A stretch of 5,496 bases of DNA from Cyanothece sp. UBA12306. Its GTDB lineage: Bacteria; Cyanobacteriota; Cyanobacteriia; Cyanobacteriales; Microcystaceae. The stretch lies in NCBI GenBank assembly GCA_003448685.1, contig DLXW01000127.1, positions 1-5,496 on the forward strand, in the 5' to 3' direction. Positions within the stretch are counted from its first letter, which is position 1, and every line of letters begins with the position of its first letter. Shown piece by piece: positions 1 to 5,496 of the stretch. A program made the position numbers and the translations under genes. The notes beneath the pieces were generated by a model. That model made no database searches, had not been told where the DNA came from, and saw nothing but the letters and a program-made list of their open reading frames with translations.

Positions 1-95
1 TATAGCAGTCGAAGCATAGATTAGGACATCATAATTGTTAATTCAAGGGAAACAGACAATAGAAAAACTTCCTAACCTTTAGTTCGACTGCTATA
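1..95. mobile_element. MITE-like element with 26-bp imperfect terminal inverted repeats
   Basis: The first 13 bases, TATAGCAGTCGAA, recur as the exact reverse complement at 83-95. The match extends inward imperfectly to about 26 bp per arm (22 of 26 by eye), including a shared TTAGGA block near 21-26 and its complement near 70-75. Both ends read TA, as expected for the TA target duplication of IS630/Tc1-mariner elements. The roughly 43-bp centre has no coding capacity, so this fits a non-autonomous MITE moved by a transposase elsewhere. The left end coincides with the window edge, so the outer boundary cannot be confirmed. The IS630 assignment is inference from the TA ends and the look of the repeat. 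Confidence 0.7.
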
Positions 96-152
96 CATCA
101 CCGGCAAACTCCTTGATGCCATAGGATTTCTTGATTTATCTGTAAACACGTC

Positions 153-165
153 AGCGCGAAGCGCT
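153..165. repeat. Short GC-rich palindrome AGCGC-GAA-GCGCT
   Basis: AGCGC at 153-157 pairs with GCGCT at 161-165 around a GAA loop. It lies in the spacer between the two TA-flanked inverted-repeat elements and stands out as GC-rich in AT-rich DNA. GCGCGAAGCGC-type palindromes are common dispersed repeats in cyanobacterial intergenic DNA. No transcript or function is evident. Confidence 0.4.
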
Positions 166-166
166 A

Positions 167-346
167 TAACTCTCTTCTGTCATTCTCGGAAAGGGCGATC
201 GCTCAAAGGCTTATGTTTAAACAATTTGAGAGATTTGACCCAAAAATTGATTTCTTACTAGCAAATAATTTAGTGATCGCCCTTTCTATAAGAGTTCTAG
301 AACTTAGCAATTATAAGGGTTTCCCCAGAGTGACAGAAGAGAGATA
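167..346. mobile_element. Second TA-flanked inverted-repeat element, probably a MITE
   Basis: CTCTCTTCTGTCA at 170-182 has its exact reverse complement at 331-343, with further imperfect pairing to about 187 and 326. One base outside each arm is a TA dinucleotide (167-168 and 345-346). A second, nested inverted repeat pairs 190-203 with 272-285 in 13 of 14 bases, built on AAAGGGCGATC and containing a HIP1 octamer on the left arm. The centre (204-271) is AT-rich and non-coding. The arrangement suits a 180-bp MITE inserted at TA. Because the broken minus-strand gene ends at 366, it could alternatively act as its transcription terminator; there is no T-run to support this. The mobile-element reading is inference from structure alone. 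Confidence 0.5.
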
Positions 347-365
347 ACTTTTATCCCGATTACTT

Positions 366-970
366 TTAAGATTGTTTTTTGCGCTTAAGATTTAATCCCA
401 AAGCACTAACAGCGAGAAGTCCGAAAACAGTTGTCGGTTCAGGAACTGCTATACTTGCTGCTCCATCTGAGCTAAAATCAAAAGAAACATCAACATCACT
501 TCCGAAATCGCCCAAATCAAAGTCTAAATCCAAGTCTGACGTAAAAGTTGGAACAGTAGATGAGTTGATACTGAAATTAGCTTGATTTCCAACTGACGGA
601 AGCCATCCATCAAATCTTCCACTGTCTTCTGAATGGGTAATTACACCATTAACAACATTTAGCAATAAGGTTCCTGGGTTATCAATAAATGAACTATAGA
701 GTTACCTGTGTCTATATCGGTTACTTCAAACGAGATTGGATCTCTGATTCTTCGCTGAAAAGCGGAAGCACCTGCTCCAATAGTGTCTGTTATTCTCGGA
801 CCCCAGATTATTTGTCCATTAGGCGCCTGTGTTCTATATTGAACTGCAAGCGAAATAGCACTAGCTGCTTGTGCTATTGCTGCTCCACCTCTAGGTGGGT
901 TAACTTCAGCAAATCCGTCGACTTGTGTAAACCCAGTAATAGGTGTTCCCACACCAAATGGATTGATCAT
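366..970 (-). pseudogene. PEP-CTERM exported protein, frameshifted and lacking its signal peptide
   Basis: Two minus-strand frames together form one protein of about 200 residues. The upstream part (970 to 659) runs from an ATG through a Gly/Ala-rich stretch to a segment reading DTGNSIVH. The downstream part, open from 701 to a TAA at 366-368, continues with IDNPGTLLLNVVNG. It then has an Asp-rich DLDLDFDLGDF region and ends in a textbook PEP-CTERM signal: VPEP (435-446), a hydrophobic stretch, then KRKK. Such signals direct exported proteins to exosortase-dependent sorting. Restoring one T in the CATTTATT at 684-691 (read on the minus strand) would join the frames as VHFIDNPG, so one base appears lost. 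The front is also defective: a stop at 1001-1003 closes the frame and no signal peptide is visible in any frame, although the family needs one. The passenger region is not recognised. A sequencing error could explain the frameshift but not the missing N-terminus. Confidence 0.75.
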
Positions 971-1018
971 GTATAAGGATGATTTAAGCTCAAAATTTGA
1001 CTAATTCTCTAATTATCA

Positions 1019-1042
1019 GGGGTTGCTTCCCATGGCTACCCC
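1019..1042. other. Hairpin-forming repeat GGGGT...ACCCC
   Basis: GGGGT at 1019-1023 pairs with ACCCC at 1038-1042. After one mismatch, two more pairs (GC with GC) leave a loop of about 8 bases containing CCATGG. It lies between the front of the broken PEP-CTERM gene and putA. It could be a remnant dispersed repeat or a weak RNA hairpin; no T-run follows on either strand, so it is not a good terminator. Confidence 0.3.
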
Positions 1043-1119
1043 AAAGATATAAGATGGATGTAGGATGGGAGATCGCAGAAGACTCGAACCAAGTGAAAGA
1101 GAACATAAACACTTAATTT

Positions 1120-1136
1120 AAGATTATTTTAATCTT
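1120..1136. promoter_or_regulatory. AT-rich palindrome upstream of putA
   Basis: AAGATTA (1120-1126) and TAATCTT (1130-1136) form a perfect 7-bp inverted repeat around TTT, about 83 bases before the putA start codon. Its position and symmetry would suit an operator for a dimeric regulator, which is attractive because this PutA has no DNA-binding domain of its own. In such AT-rich DNA a 7-bp palindrome can also arise by chance, and no clear -35/-10 pair could be placed beside it. The regulatory role is inference. Confidence 0.3.
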
Positions 1137-1164
1137 TATTACTGAGGATAAATTGCTTTTAATC

Positions 1165-1185
1165 CTCCTGACTCCTGACTCCTAA
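1165..1185 (+). repeat. Three tandem heptamers CTCCTGA
   Basis: The units are CTCCTGA (1165-1171), CTCCTGA (1172-1178) and CTCCTAA (1179-1185). Short tandemly repeated heptamers of this kind are common in cyanobacterial intergenic DNA. These sit in the putA leader just 18 bases before the Shine-Dalgarno, so copy-number change would alter the length of the 5' untranslated region. Confidence 0.6.
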
Positions 1186-1203
1186 TCACTCACACACTAT
1201 TTT

Positions 1204-1208
1204 GGAGG
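1204..1208 (+). promoter_or_regulatory. Ribosome binding site of putA
   Basis: GGAGG lies 10 bases before the TTG at 1219. It decides the start: there is no in-frame ATG until residue 40, and the residues after the TTG (VEQSDSNSTYEAKTQ) look like a normal soluble N-terminus. Confidence 0.75.
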
Positions 1209-1218
1209 ATATAAGACA

Positions 1219-4197
1219 TTGGTAGAACAAAGTGATTCAAATTCAACTTATGAAGCCAAAACCCAATCAATAGCCAAGGAATTAATCACCCAAACCCGGG
1301 AAAAAAGATCTCTGTGGGACAAACTCGGAGATCAGATGCGTCTCGATGATAAATTAATGGGATGGGCGATGGCTAATCCTGGGTTACGAGTTCAATTATT
1401 CCACTTTATTGATACCTTACCCGCATTACGTAGCAATACAGAAATTGCTCACCATTTGCAACAATATTTAGGGGATGAATCCGTAGAATTACCATCAGCT
1501 TTAAAGGGGATTCTTAACTTCACAGATTACCATTCTCCCCCCGCACAATTAGCCGCAGCAACTGTTAGTAAATCAGTTGAAACTCTGGCTTTTAAATATA
1601 TCTCAGGAGAAACGGTACAACAGGTTATTAAAGCTGTTGAGAAACTGCGTAAAGAAAAAATGGCTTTTACCATTGATTTACTAGGGGAAGCAGTTATTAC
1701 CGAATCTGAAGCCAAAGCTTACTTTCAAAAGTACCTAGAATTGATGGAACAATTAGCCAAACAAAGTCAGAAATGGTCAAGGGTTCCAGAAATAGATGAA
1801 GCCGATGGAGAACCATTGCCAAAAGTTCAAGTTTCTGTTAAATTAACGGCTTTTTATTCCCAATTTGATCCCATTGATCCTCAAGGAAGTAAAGACAAAG
1901 TTTGCGCTTTCATTCGCGTTCTCTTGCGTCGCGCTCAAGAATTAGGGGTTGCAGTTCATTTTGATATGGAGCAGTATGTCTATAAAGACCTTACTTTAGC
2001 TATACTCAAAGAATTGCTCTTAGAAGATGAATTTCGCACCCGTACTGATATTGGGGTCACATTACAAGCTTATTTGCGGGAATCTCAACAAGACTTACAT
2101 GACTTGATTGCCTGGGCTAAACAACGGGGTTATCCTATTACTATTCGCTTGGTAAAAGGGGCATATTGGGATCAAGAAACGATTAAATCAACTCAAAATC
2201 ATTGGACGCAACCTGTATTTAACGATAAAGCAGCAACAGACATTAATTTTGAAGAAATGACCCAAATATTGTTGGAAAATCATCAATATTTGTACGCTGC
2301 GATCGGCTCCCATAATGTTCGTTCCCAAGCAAAAGCGATCGCTATAGCGGAAAACCTCAAAGTTCCCCGTCGTGCTTTCGAGATGCAAGTATTATACGGA
2401 ATGGGGGATCAATTAGCCAAAGCATTGGTTAAACAAGGGTATCGGGTACGGGTGTATGCTCCCTACGGTAATTTATTACCTGGGATGGCTTATTTAATTC
2501 GCCGTTTACTCGAAAATACAGCAAATAGTTCTTTTTTAAGACAAAATTTAGAAGAAAGACCAGTCGAAGAATTAATCGCACCTCCTGTGGTTATCAAAGA
2601 GACTCCAAGAAAAGGTGCACAAAATGCCGATTTTGTCAATGCTGCTGACACAGATTACTCTAGGGATATTTTACGGGAAAAAGCAGAGCAAGCTTTAGCT
2701 AAGGTCAAAGATTCCCTTGGTAAGACCTATTTACCCTTAATTAATGGGGAATATGTGTCAACTGAGCTAATGGTTGACTCTCTTAATCCTTCCAACTCTT
2801 CGGAAATTGTCGGACAAATTGGTTTAATTTCGCTTGAACAAGCAGAACAGGCACTTAATGCGGCAAAAAAAGCTTTTCCTGGATGGAAAAAAACACCTGC
2901 TACCGAAAGAGCTAAAATACTCCTTAAAGCAGCCGATTTAATGGAAGAACGCCGCCATGAACTCTCAGCTTGGGTCTGCTTAGAAGTAGGAAAAATCTTA
3001 CAACAAGCGGATGCAGAAGTCTCCGAAGCGATCGACTTTTGCCGTTATTATGCCGCAGAAATGGAACGGTTAGACTCAGGACACATCTATGATATTGCTG
3101 GGGAAACCAACCGTTACCATTATCAACCCAGAGGTATTGCCTTAGTTATCTCCCCGTGGAATTTCCCCATCGCTATTGCCACAGGAATGACTGTCGCTGC
3201 ATTAGTTACCGGAAATTGTGCCTTATTGAAACCTGCCGAAAATTCTAGCGTTATTGCCGCTAAAATCATCGAAATTTTGGTGGAAGCAGGTATCCCCCAA
3301 GGAGTGGTTCAGTACGTACCAGGAAAGGGTTCCCAAGTTGGGGCCTATATGGTAAACCATCCCGATGTCCATTTAATCGCCTTTACCGGATCAAGGGAAG
3401 TGGGATGTCGCATCTATGCAGACGCAGCAATGGTACAACCTGGACAAAAACATCTCAAACGGGTTATTGCAGAGATGGGAGGCAAAAATGCCATTATCGT
3501 TGATGAAAGCGCAGATCTCGATCAAGCGGTAGCAGGGGCAGTATTTTCAGCCTTTGGTTATTCAGGTCAAAAATGTTCAGCAGCATCGCGTATTATCGTT
3601 TTAAAACCCGTTTACGAGGCATTTTTAGACAGGTTTGTCGAGGCGACGCGATCGCTAAATATTGGCCCAACAGATCAACCCTCAACCCAAGTCGGACCCG
3701 TCATCGATGCAACAGCACAATCTCGGATTCGAGAGCATATTGAAATAGGGAAACAACAGTCAACCCTAGCATTAGAGATGGAGTCCCCAGAGAACGGCTA
3801 TTTTGTTGGACCAACTGTCTTTAGCAATGTATCTGCCAGTGATACCATCGCCCAAGAAGAGATTTTTGGACCTGTGGTCGCCATAATACCAGTGAAAGAC
3901 TTTGATGAAGCCTTAGCGGTGGCTAATGGCACAGATTATGCTTTAACAGGGGGTTTGTATTCCCGTAGTCCCGAACATATAGATCGCGCTAAAAATGAGT
4001 TTGAAGTGGGCAATCTCTATATTAACCGTACCATTACAGGGGCTATTGTTTCCCGTCAACCCTTTGGCGGTTTCAAGATGTCTGGAGTGGGTTCTAAAGC
4101 AGGAGGGCCTGACTACCTTTTACAATTCCTTGAACCTCGTCACATCAGCGAGAATATTCAACGTCAAGGTTTTGCACCTATTGAAGGTAATGAGTAA
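1219..4197 (+). CDS. putA: Bifunctional proline dehydrogenase / L-glutamate gamma-semialdehyde dehydrogenase
   Basis: The 992-residue enzyme oxidises proline to glutamate in two steps: FAD-dependent proline dehydrogenase feeding the quinone pool, then NAD+-dependent oxidation of glutamate semialdehyde. The first domain spans roughly residues 100-440. It shows SVKLTA (206-211), HFDME (247-251, with the expected active-site Asp249), RLVKGAYWD (310-318, Lys313), GSHN (363-366) and the signature YLIRRLLEN (425-433), whose Tyr425, Arg428 and Arg429 bind proline. The second domain, about 500-985, has SPWNFP (645-650, oxyanion Asn648), FTGSREVG (722-729), EMGGKN (752-757, general base Glu752), GQKCSAASR with catalytic Cys786, and the late RQPFGGFKMSG motif (946-956). 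All key residues are present. It lacks the N-terminal ribbon-helix-helix repressor domain of E. coli PutA and any C-terminal extension, so it is the minimal (type A) form at the usual length of about 1000 residues and cannot regulate itself. The start is TTG with GGAGG upstream. It stands alone and a hairpin follows. Confidence 0.97.
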   Translation: MVEQSDSNSTYEAKTQSIAKELITQTREKRSLWDKLGDQMRLDDKLMGWAMANPGLRVQLFHFIDTLPALRSNTEIAHHLQQYLGDESVELPSALKGILNFTDYHSPPAQLAAATVSKSVETLAFKYISGETVQQVIKAVEKLRKEKMAFTIDLLGEAVITESEAKAYFQKYLELMEQLAKQSQKWSRVPEIDEADGEPLPKVQVSVKLTAFYSQFDPIDPQGSKDKVCAFIRVLLRRAQELGVAVHFDMEQYVYKDLTLAILKELLLEDEFRTRTDIGVTLQAYLRESQQDLHDLIAWAKQRGYPITIRLVKGAYWDQETIKSTQNHWTQPVFNDKAATDINFEEMTQILLENHQYLYAAIGSHNVRSQAKAIAIAENLKVPRRAFEMQVLYGMGDQLAKALVKQGYRVRVYAPYGNLLPGMAYLIRRLLENTANSSFLRQNLEERPVEELIAPPVVIKETPRKGAQNADFVNAADTDYSRDILREKAEQALAKVKDSLGKTYLPLINGEYVSTELMVDSLNPSNSSEIVGQIGLISLEQAEQALNAAKKAFPGWKKTPATERAKILLKAADLMEERRHELSAWVCLEVGKILQQADAEVSEAIDFCRYYAAEMERLDSGHIYDIAGETNRYHYQPRGIALVISPWNFPIAIATGMTVAALVTGNCALLKPAENSSVIAAKIIEILVEAGIPQGVVQYVPGKGSQVGAYMVNHPDVHLIAFTGSREVGCRIYADAAMVQPGQKHLKRVIAEMGGKNAIIVDESADLDQAVAGAVFSAFGYSGQKCSAASRIIVLKPVYEAFLDRFVEATRSLNIGPTDQPSTQVGPVIDATAQSRIREHIEIGKQQSTLALEMESPENGYFVGPTVFSNVSASDTIAQEEIFGPVVAIIPVKDFDEALAVANGTDYALTGGLYSRSPEHIDRAKNEFEVGNLYINRTITGAIVSRQPFGGFKMSGVGSKAGGPDYLLQFLEPRHISENIQRQGFAPIEGNE

Positions 4198-4229
4198 ATC
4201 TTGCTGGTGGGAGAGAGCCTGAGAAAATG

Positions 4230-4279
4230 CTAAGATCTAGGGTCATAGAACCCAAATTCTAGCAGACTCTAGATCTTAG
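4230..4279 (+). terminator. Strong hairpin after putA, probable terminator
   Basis: A 15-bp stem (4230-4244 with 4265-4279, one G-T pair, built on CTAAGATCTAG / CTAGATCTTAG) encloses a 20-base loop, starting 33 bases after the putA stop. No T-run follows on the plus strand. On the minus strand the stem is followed by a short T-rich stretch (complement of 4222-4229). It may therefore limit readthrough or protect the mRNA 3' end rather than act as a standard intrinsic terminator. The symmetry would also fit a small dispersed repeat. Confidence 0.5.
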
Positions 4280-4285
4280 TAAGTA

Positions 4286-4464
4286 ATGGAATCTCAAACA
4301 ATTTGTTGTTCAATTACCTACTAACTGAACAAATTCTCCTGATAGAAGAGTTAGAAGATCAATTAGAAACCCTTAATCTGATGAAATTAGCAGAAATAGG
4401 GTTTCAAGAATGGTATGATCCAGAGGAAGATATTTACAATTATTTTCTTTATAGCATCTCGTAG
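4286..4464 (+). pseudogene. Remnant of a small antitoxin-like protein
   Basis: An ATG at 4286 starts a frame reading MESQTI that stops at 4322-4324. A second frame, open from 4273 to a TAG at 4462-4464, has no early ATG but reads like real protein: LLTEQILLIEELEDQLE, then MKLAEIGFQEWYDPEEDIYN. One missing base between about 4300 and 4324 would join the two into a protein of roughly 58 residues. The acidic composition and the EWYDPEEDIYN tail remind me of small cyanobacterial antitoxin-type proteins, but I cannot name a family. No toxin gene follows; the next remnant faces the other way. The ATG at 4381 could start a 27-residue peptide, which I consider unlikely to be functional. The coding nature is inference from composition and the joined frame. 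Confidence 0.4.
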
Positions 4465-4470
4465 TCAAGT

Positions 4471-4635
4471 CTACAATTGATCTGATTTACTAGATGTAGA
4501 TAAATCTCGCAGTTGTATTCCTTGATCAATCTGAGTTTGAATTTTCTGTAATGCTTCTTCTTTAGAGATAACAAAATTGGAGTTAGGAAAAGATTCATTG
4601 TGATTAGTTAATATTTGCGCTATTTTCTTGTTTGA
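4471..4635 (-). pseudogene. Unrecognised coding remnant, minus strand
   Basis: A 54-codon open frame ends in TAG at 4471-4473 and is bounded upstream by TAA at 4636-4638. It has no ATG or clear alternative start. Its translation looks protein-like, with NHNESFPNSNFVISKEEALQ followed by an amphipathic KIQTQIDQGIQLRDL stretch. Just upstream on the same strand, in another frame, is a short segment reading RYFCDFDERLIYL that stops at 4651-4653, which may be a further piece of the same decayed gene. The family is not recognised. It converges on the remnant at 4286-4464, with only 6 bases between their stops. Confidence 0.35.
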
Positions 4636-4758
4636 TTAACTATTCCGAATTTAAAGATAAATCAATCTTTCATCAAAGTCACAGAAGTATCGCAATAAAA
4701 TGCAACATAACTTAAAATGAGAAAAGCATCTTAATAAAACTCAACACATAGAAAAACC

Positions 4759-5490
4759 ATGAAATCCACTGACATTCCAAGCCAGCAATTATCAGAAGCA
4801 AAAAGTCCTGTTGAGCAGCAGAAATTAGAAAAAGAAAGTAAGCTAATTAATAATAATAAAAAAAAGCTTAAATTAGGTAGATGGCTACTGTTAACCTTAA
4901 TATTAGGAGGAAGTGTCGGTACCTGGCAAATAATAAACCCTTCCACAGTACCAAAAGCGCAAACCAGCACCCAAACACCACCCCCTAAACCCGTTGAAAC
5001 CGTGACCTTAAGTCTAGGAACAGGAAGCAGAAAGTTTAGGTTATTAGGACAGGTAGAAGCAGGGAAAAAAGCCACCTTAAACCCCCAAATTGATGGTATA
5101 GTCCAACAAATTTTAGTCAAAGAAGGCGATCGCGTCAAACCAGGAATGACAGTAGCAATTCTGGATGATGCCGATGCTAAAATTGCCCTAGCCGAAGCTA
5201 AAGCTAGATTAATCCAAGAAAAAAGTAATTTAGCCAAATTAAAGGCAGGAACCCGTACTGAGACTATTGACCAAAGAAAAGCCGAATTGCAAGCCGCCCA
5301 AGCTAGGGAAAAAGAAGCCCAAGAAAATCTACAGAGTTTGATTAACCTACAACCAGACTTAATCAACCAGCGTCGCGCCGAACTCGAGGTCGCCATAGCT
5401 AGAGAAAAGGAAGCTGAAGATAATTTAGCAAGAATTCGTGATTTAAGCTTAAAAGGCGCGCTTTCACAAAGAACCTTAGTGGGACTTTAG
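4759..5490 (+). CDS. HlyD/RND-type membrane fusion protein, N-terminal half, stopped early
   Basis: The product resembles periplasmic adaptor subunits that link an inner-membrane RND or ABC exporter to an outer-membrane channel. A polar cytoplasmic N-terminus (1-40) is followed by a membrane anchor at about 41-57 (GRWLLLTLILGG) and a Pro/Thr-rich linker (61-79). The first half of the lipoyl/barrel region comes next, with GQVEAGKKATLNPQIDGIV (97-115) and VKEGDRVKPGMTV (120-132). A long charged coiled coil then runs from about 138 to the end. That hairpin contains a near-duplicate block: QRKAELQAAQAREKEAQENL (172-191) and QRRAELEVAIAREKEAEDNL (204-223), 32 residues apart. The frame stops at residue 243, whereas family members usually run to 400 residues or more and need the returning half. 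At the stop, the -1 frame reads TLAR (5484-5495), which would suit the continuing helix, so a lost base near GGG (5481-5483) is plausible. Only six bases follow, so the rest lies outside. No Shine-Dalgarno is visible before the ATG. Transporter type is undetermined. Confidence 0.8.
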   Translation: MKSTDIPSQQLSEAKSPVEQQKLEKESKLINNNKKKLKLGRWLLLTLILGGSVGTWQIINPSTVPKAQTSTQTPPPKPVETVTLSLGTGSRKFRLLGQVEAGKKATLNPQIDGIVQQILVKEGDRVKPGMTVAILDDADAKIALAEAKARLIQEKSNLAKLKAGTRTETIDQRKAELQAAQAREKEAQENLQSLINLQPDLINQRRAELEVAIAREKEAEDNLARIRDLSLKGALSQRTLVGL

Positions 5491-5496
5491 CTAGAA

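Noticed and set aside
684..691. Programmed -1 frameshift joining the two PEP-CTERM halves
   Set aside because: No canonical slippery heptamer is present at the shift, and the missing signal peptide points to a dead gene.
379..976. Open plus-strand frames opposite the PEP-CTERM remnant
   Set aside because: They are antisense to a convincing PEP-CTERM coding frame, and their translations are rich in Ser, Lys and Cys with no domain-like pattern.
1165..1185. CRISPR-like or larger repeat array
   Set aside because: Only three contiguous 7-base units without spacers. No CRISPR array, tRNA or rRNA signature was seen anywhere in the window.
1527..2388. Short minus-strand frames inside putA (1527-1715 and 2188-2388)
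   Set aside because: Both are antisense to conserved PutA sequence and have no ribosome binding site or recognisable product.
3995..4222. Plus-strand frame overlapping the putA 3' end in another phase
   Set aside because: It is a phase-shifted shadow of the conserved C-terminal dehydrogenase motifs.
4696..4718. Promoter -10 candidates TAAAAT (4696-4701, 4713-4718) before the HlyD-type gene
   Set aside because: Neither has a credible -35 at the right spacing, and such hexamers are expected by chance in this AT-rich stretch.
4731..5396. A 221-residue minus-strand frame opposite the HlyD-type gene
   Set aside because: The plus-strand frame has clear membrane fusion protein motifs. The antisense translation is a Ser/Leu/Cys-rich shadow of the coiled-coil codons.

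Overview
The window looks like a piece of a cyanobacterial chromosome. It has moderately low GC and four copies of the cyanobacterial HIP1 octamer GCGATCGC (195-202, 2335-2342, 3648-3655, 5126-5133). It also has a PEP-CTERM protein remnant and a fused proline-catabolism enzyme of the RHH-less type found in cyanobacteria. A unicellular or colonial chroococcalean relative (Crocosphaera/Cyanothece-like) would fit, but the genus is a guess.

Layout. Positions 1-365 carry no gene but hold two TA-flanked inverted-repeat elements side by side: a 95-bp MITE-like element (1-95) and a nested inverted repeat (167-346). Positions 366-970, on the minus strand, are a broken gene for a PEP-CTERM exported protein. 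It has a convincing C-terminal sorting signal, a one-base frameshift in the middle and no signal peptide at its front. A 250-base AT-rich leader with a small palindrome, three CTCCTGA-type heptamers and a good Shine-Dalgarno then leads to the one clearly intact gene, putA (1219-4197, TTG start). It encodes a 992-residue bifunctional proline dehydrogenase / glutamate-semialdehyde dehydrogenase. A strong hairpin (4230-4279) follows putA.

Positions 4280-4758 are a gene graveyard. A small antitoxin-like remnant on the plus strand (4286-4464) converges on an unrecognised remnant on the minus strand (4471-4635). The window closes with the N-terminal half of an HlyD/RND-type membrane fusion protein (4759-5490). 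It meets an in-frame stop in the middle of its coiled-coil hairpin, six bases before the window ends.

The genes do not form an operon. putA stands alone and should let the cell oxidise proline to glutamate with electrons passed to the quinone pool and NAD+. The HlyD-type gene would belong to an export system whose other parts lie to the right. The most notable property of the window is how much is broken. Three small reading frames (PEP-CTERM, the 4286 remnant, HlyD) each appear to need one extra base to be restored, which suggests either real decay around repeats or systematic base loss in the assembly. I see no convincing new multi-gene system here.
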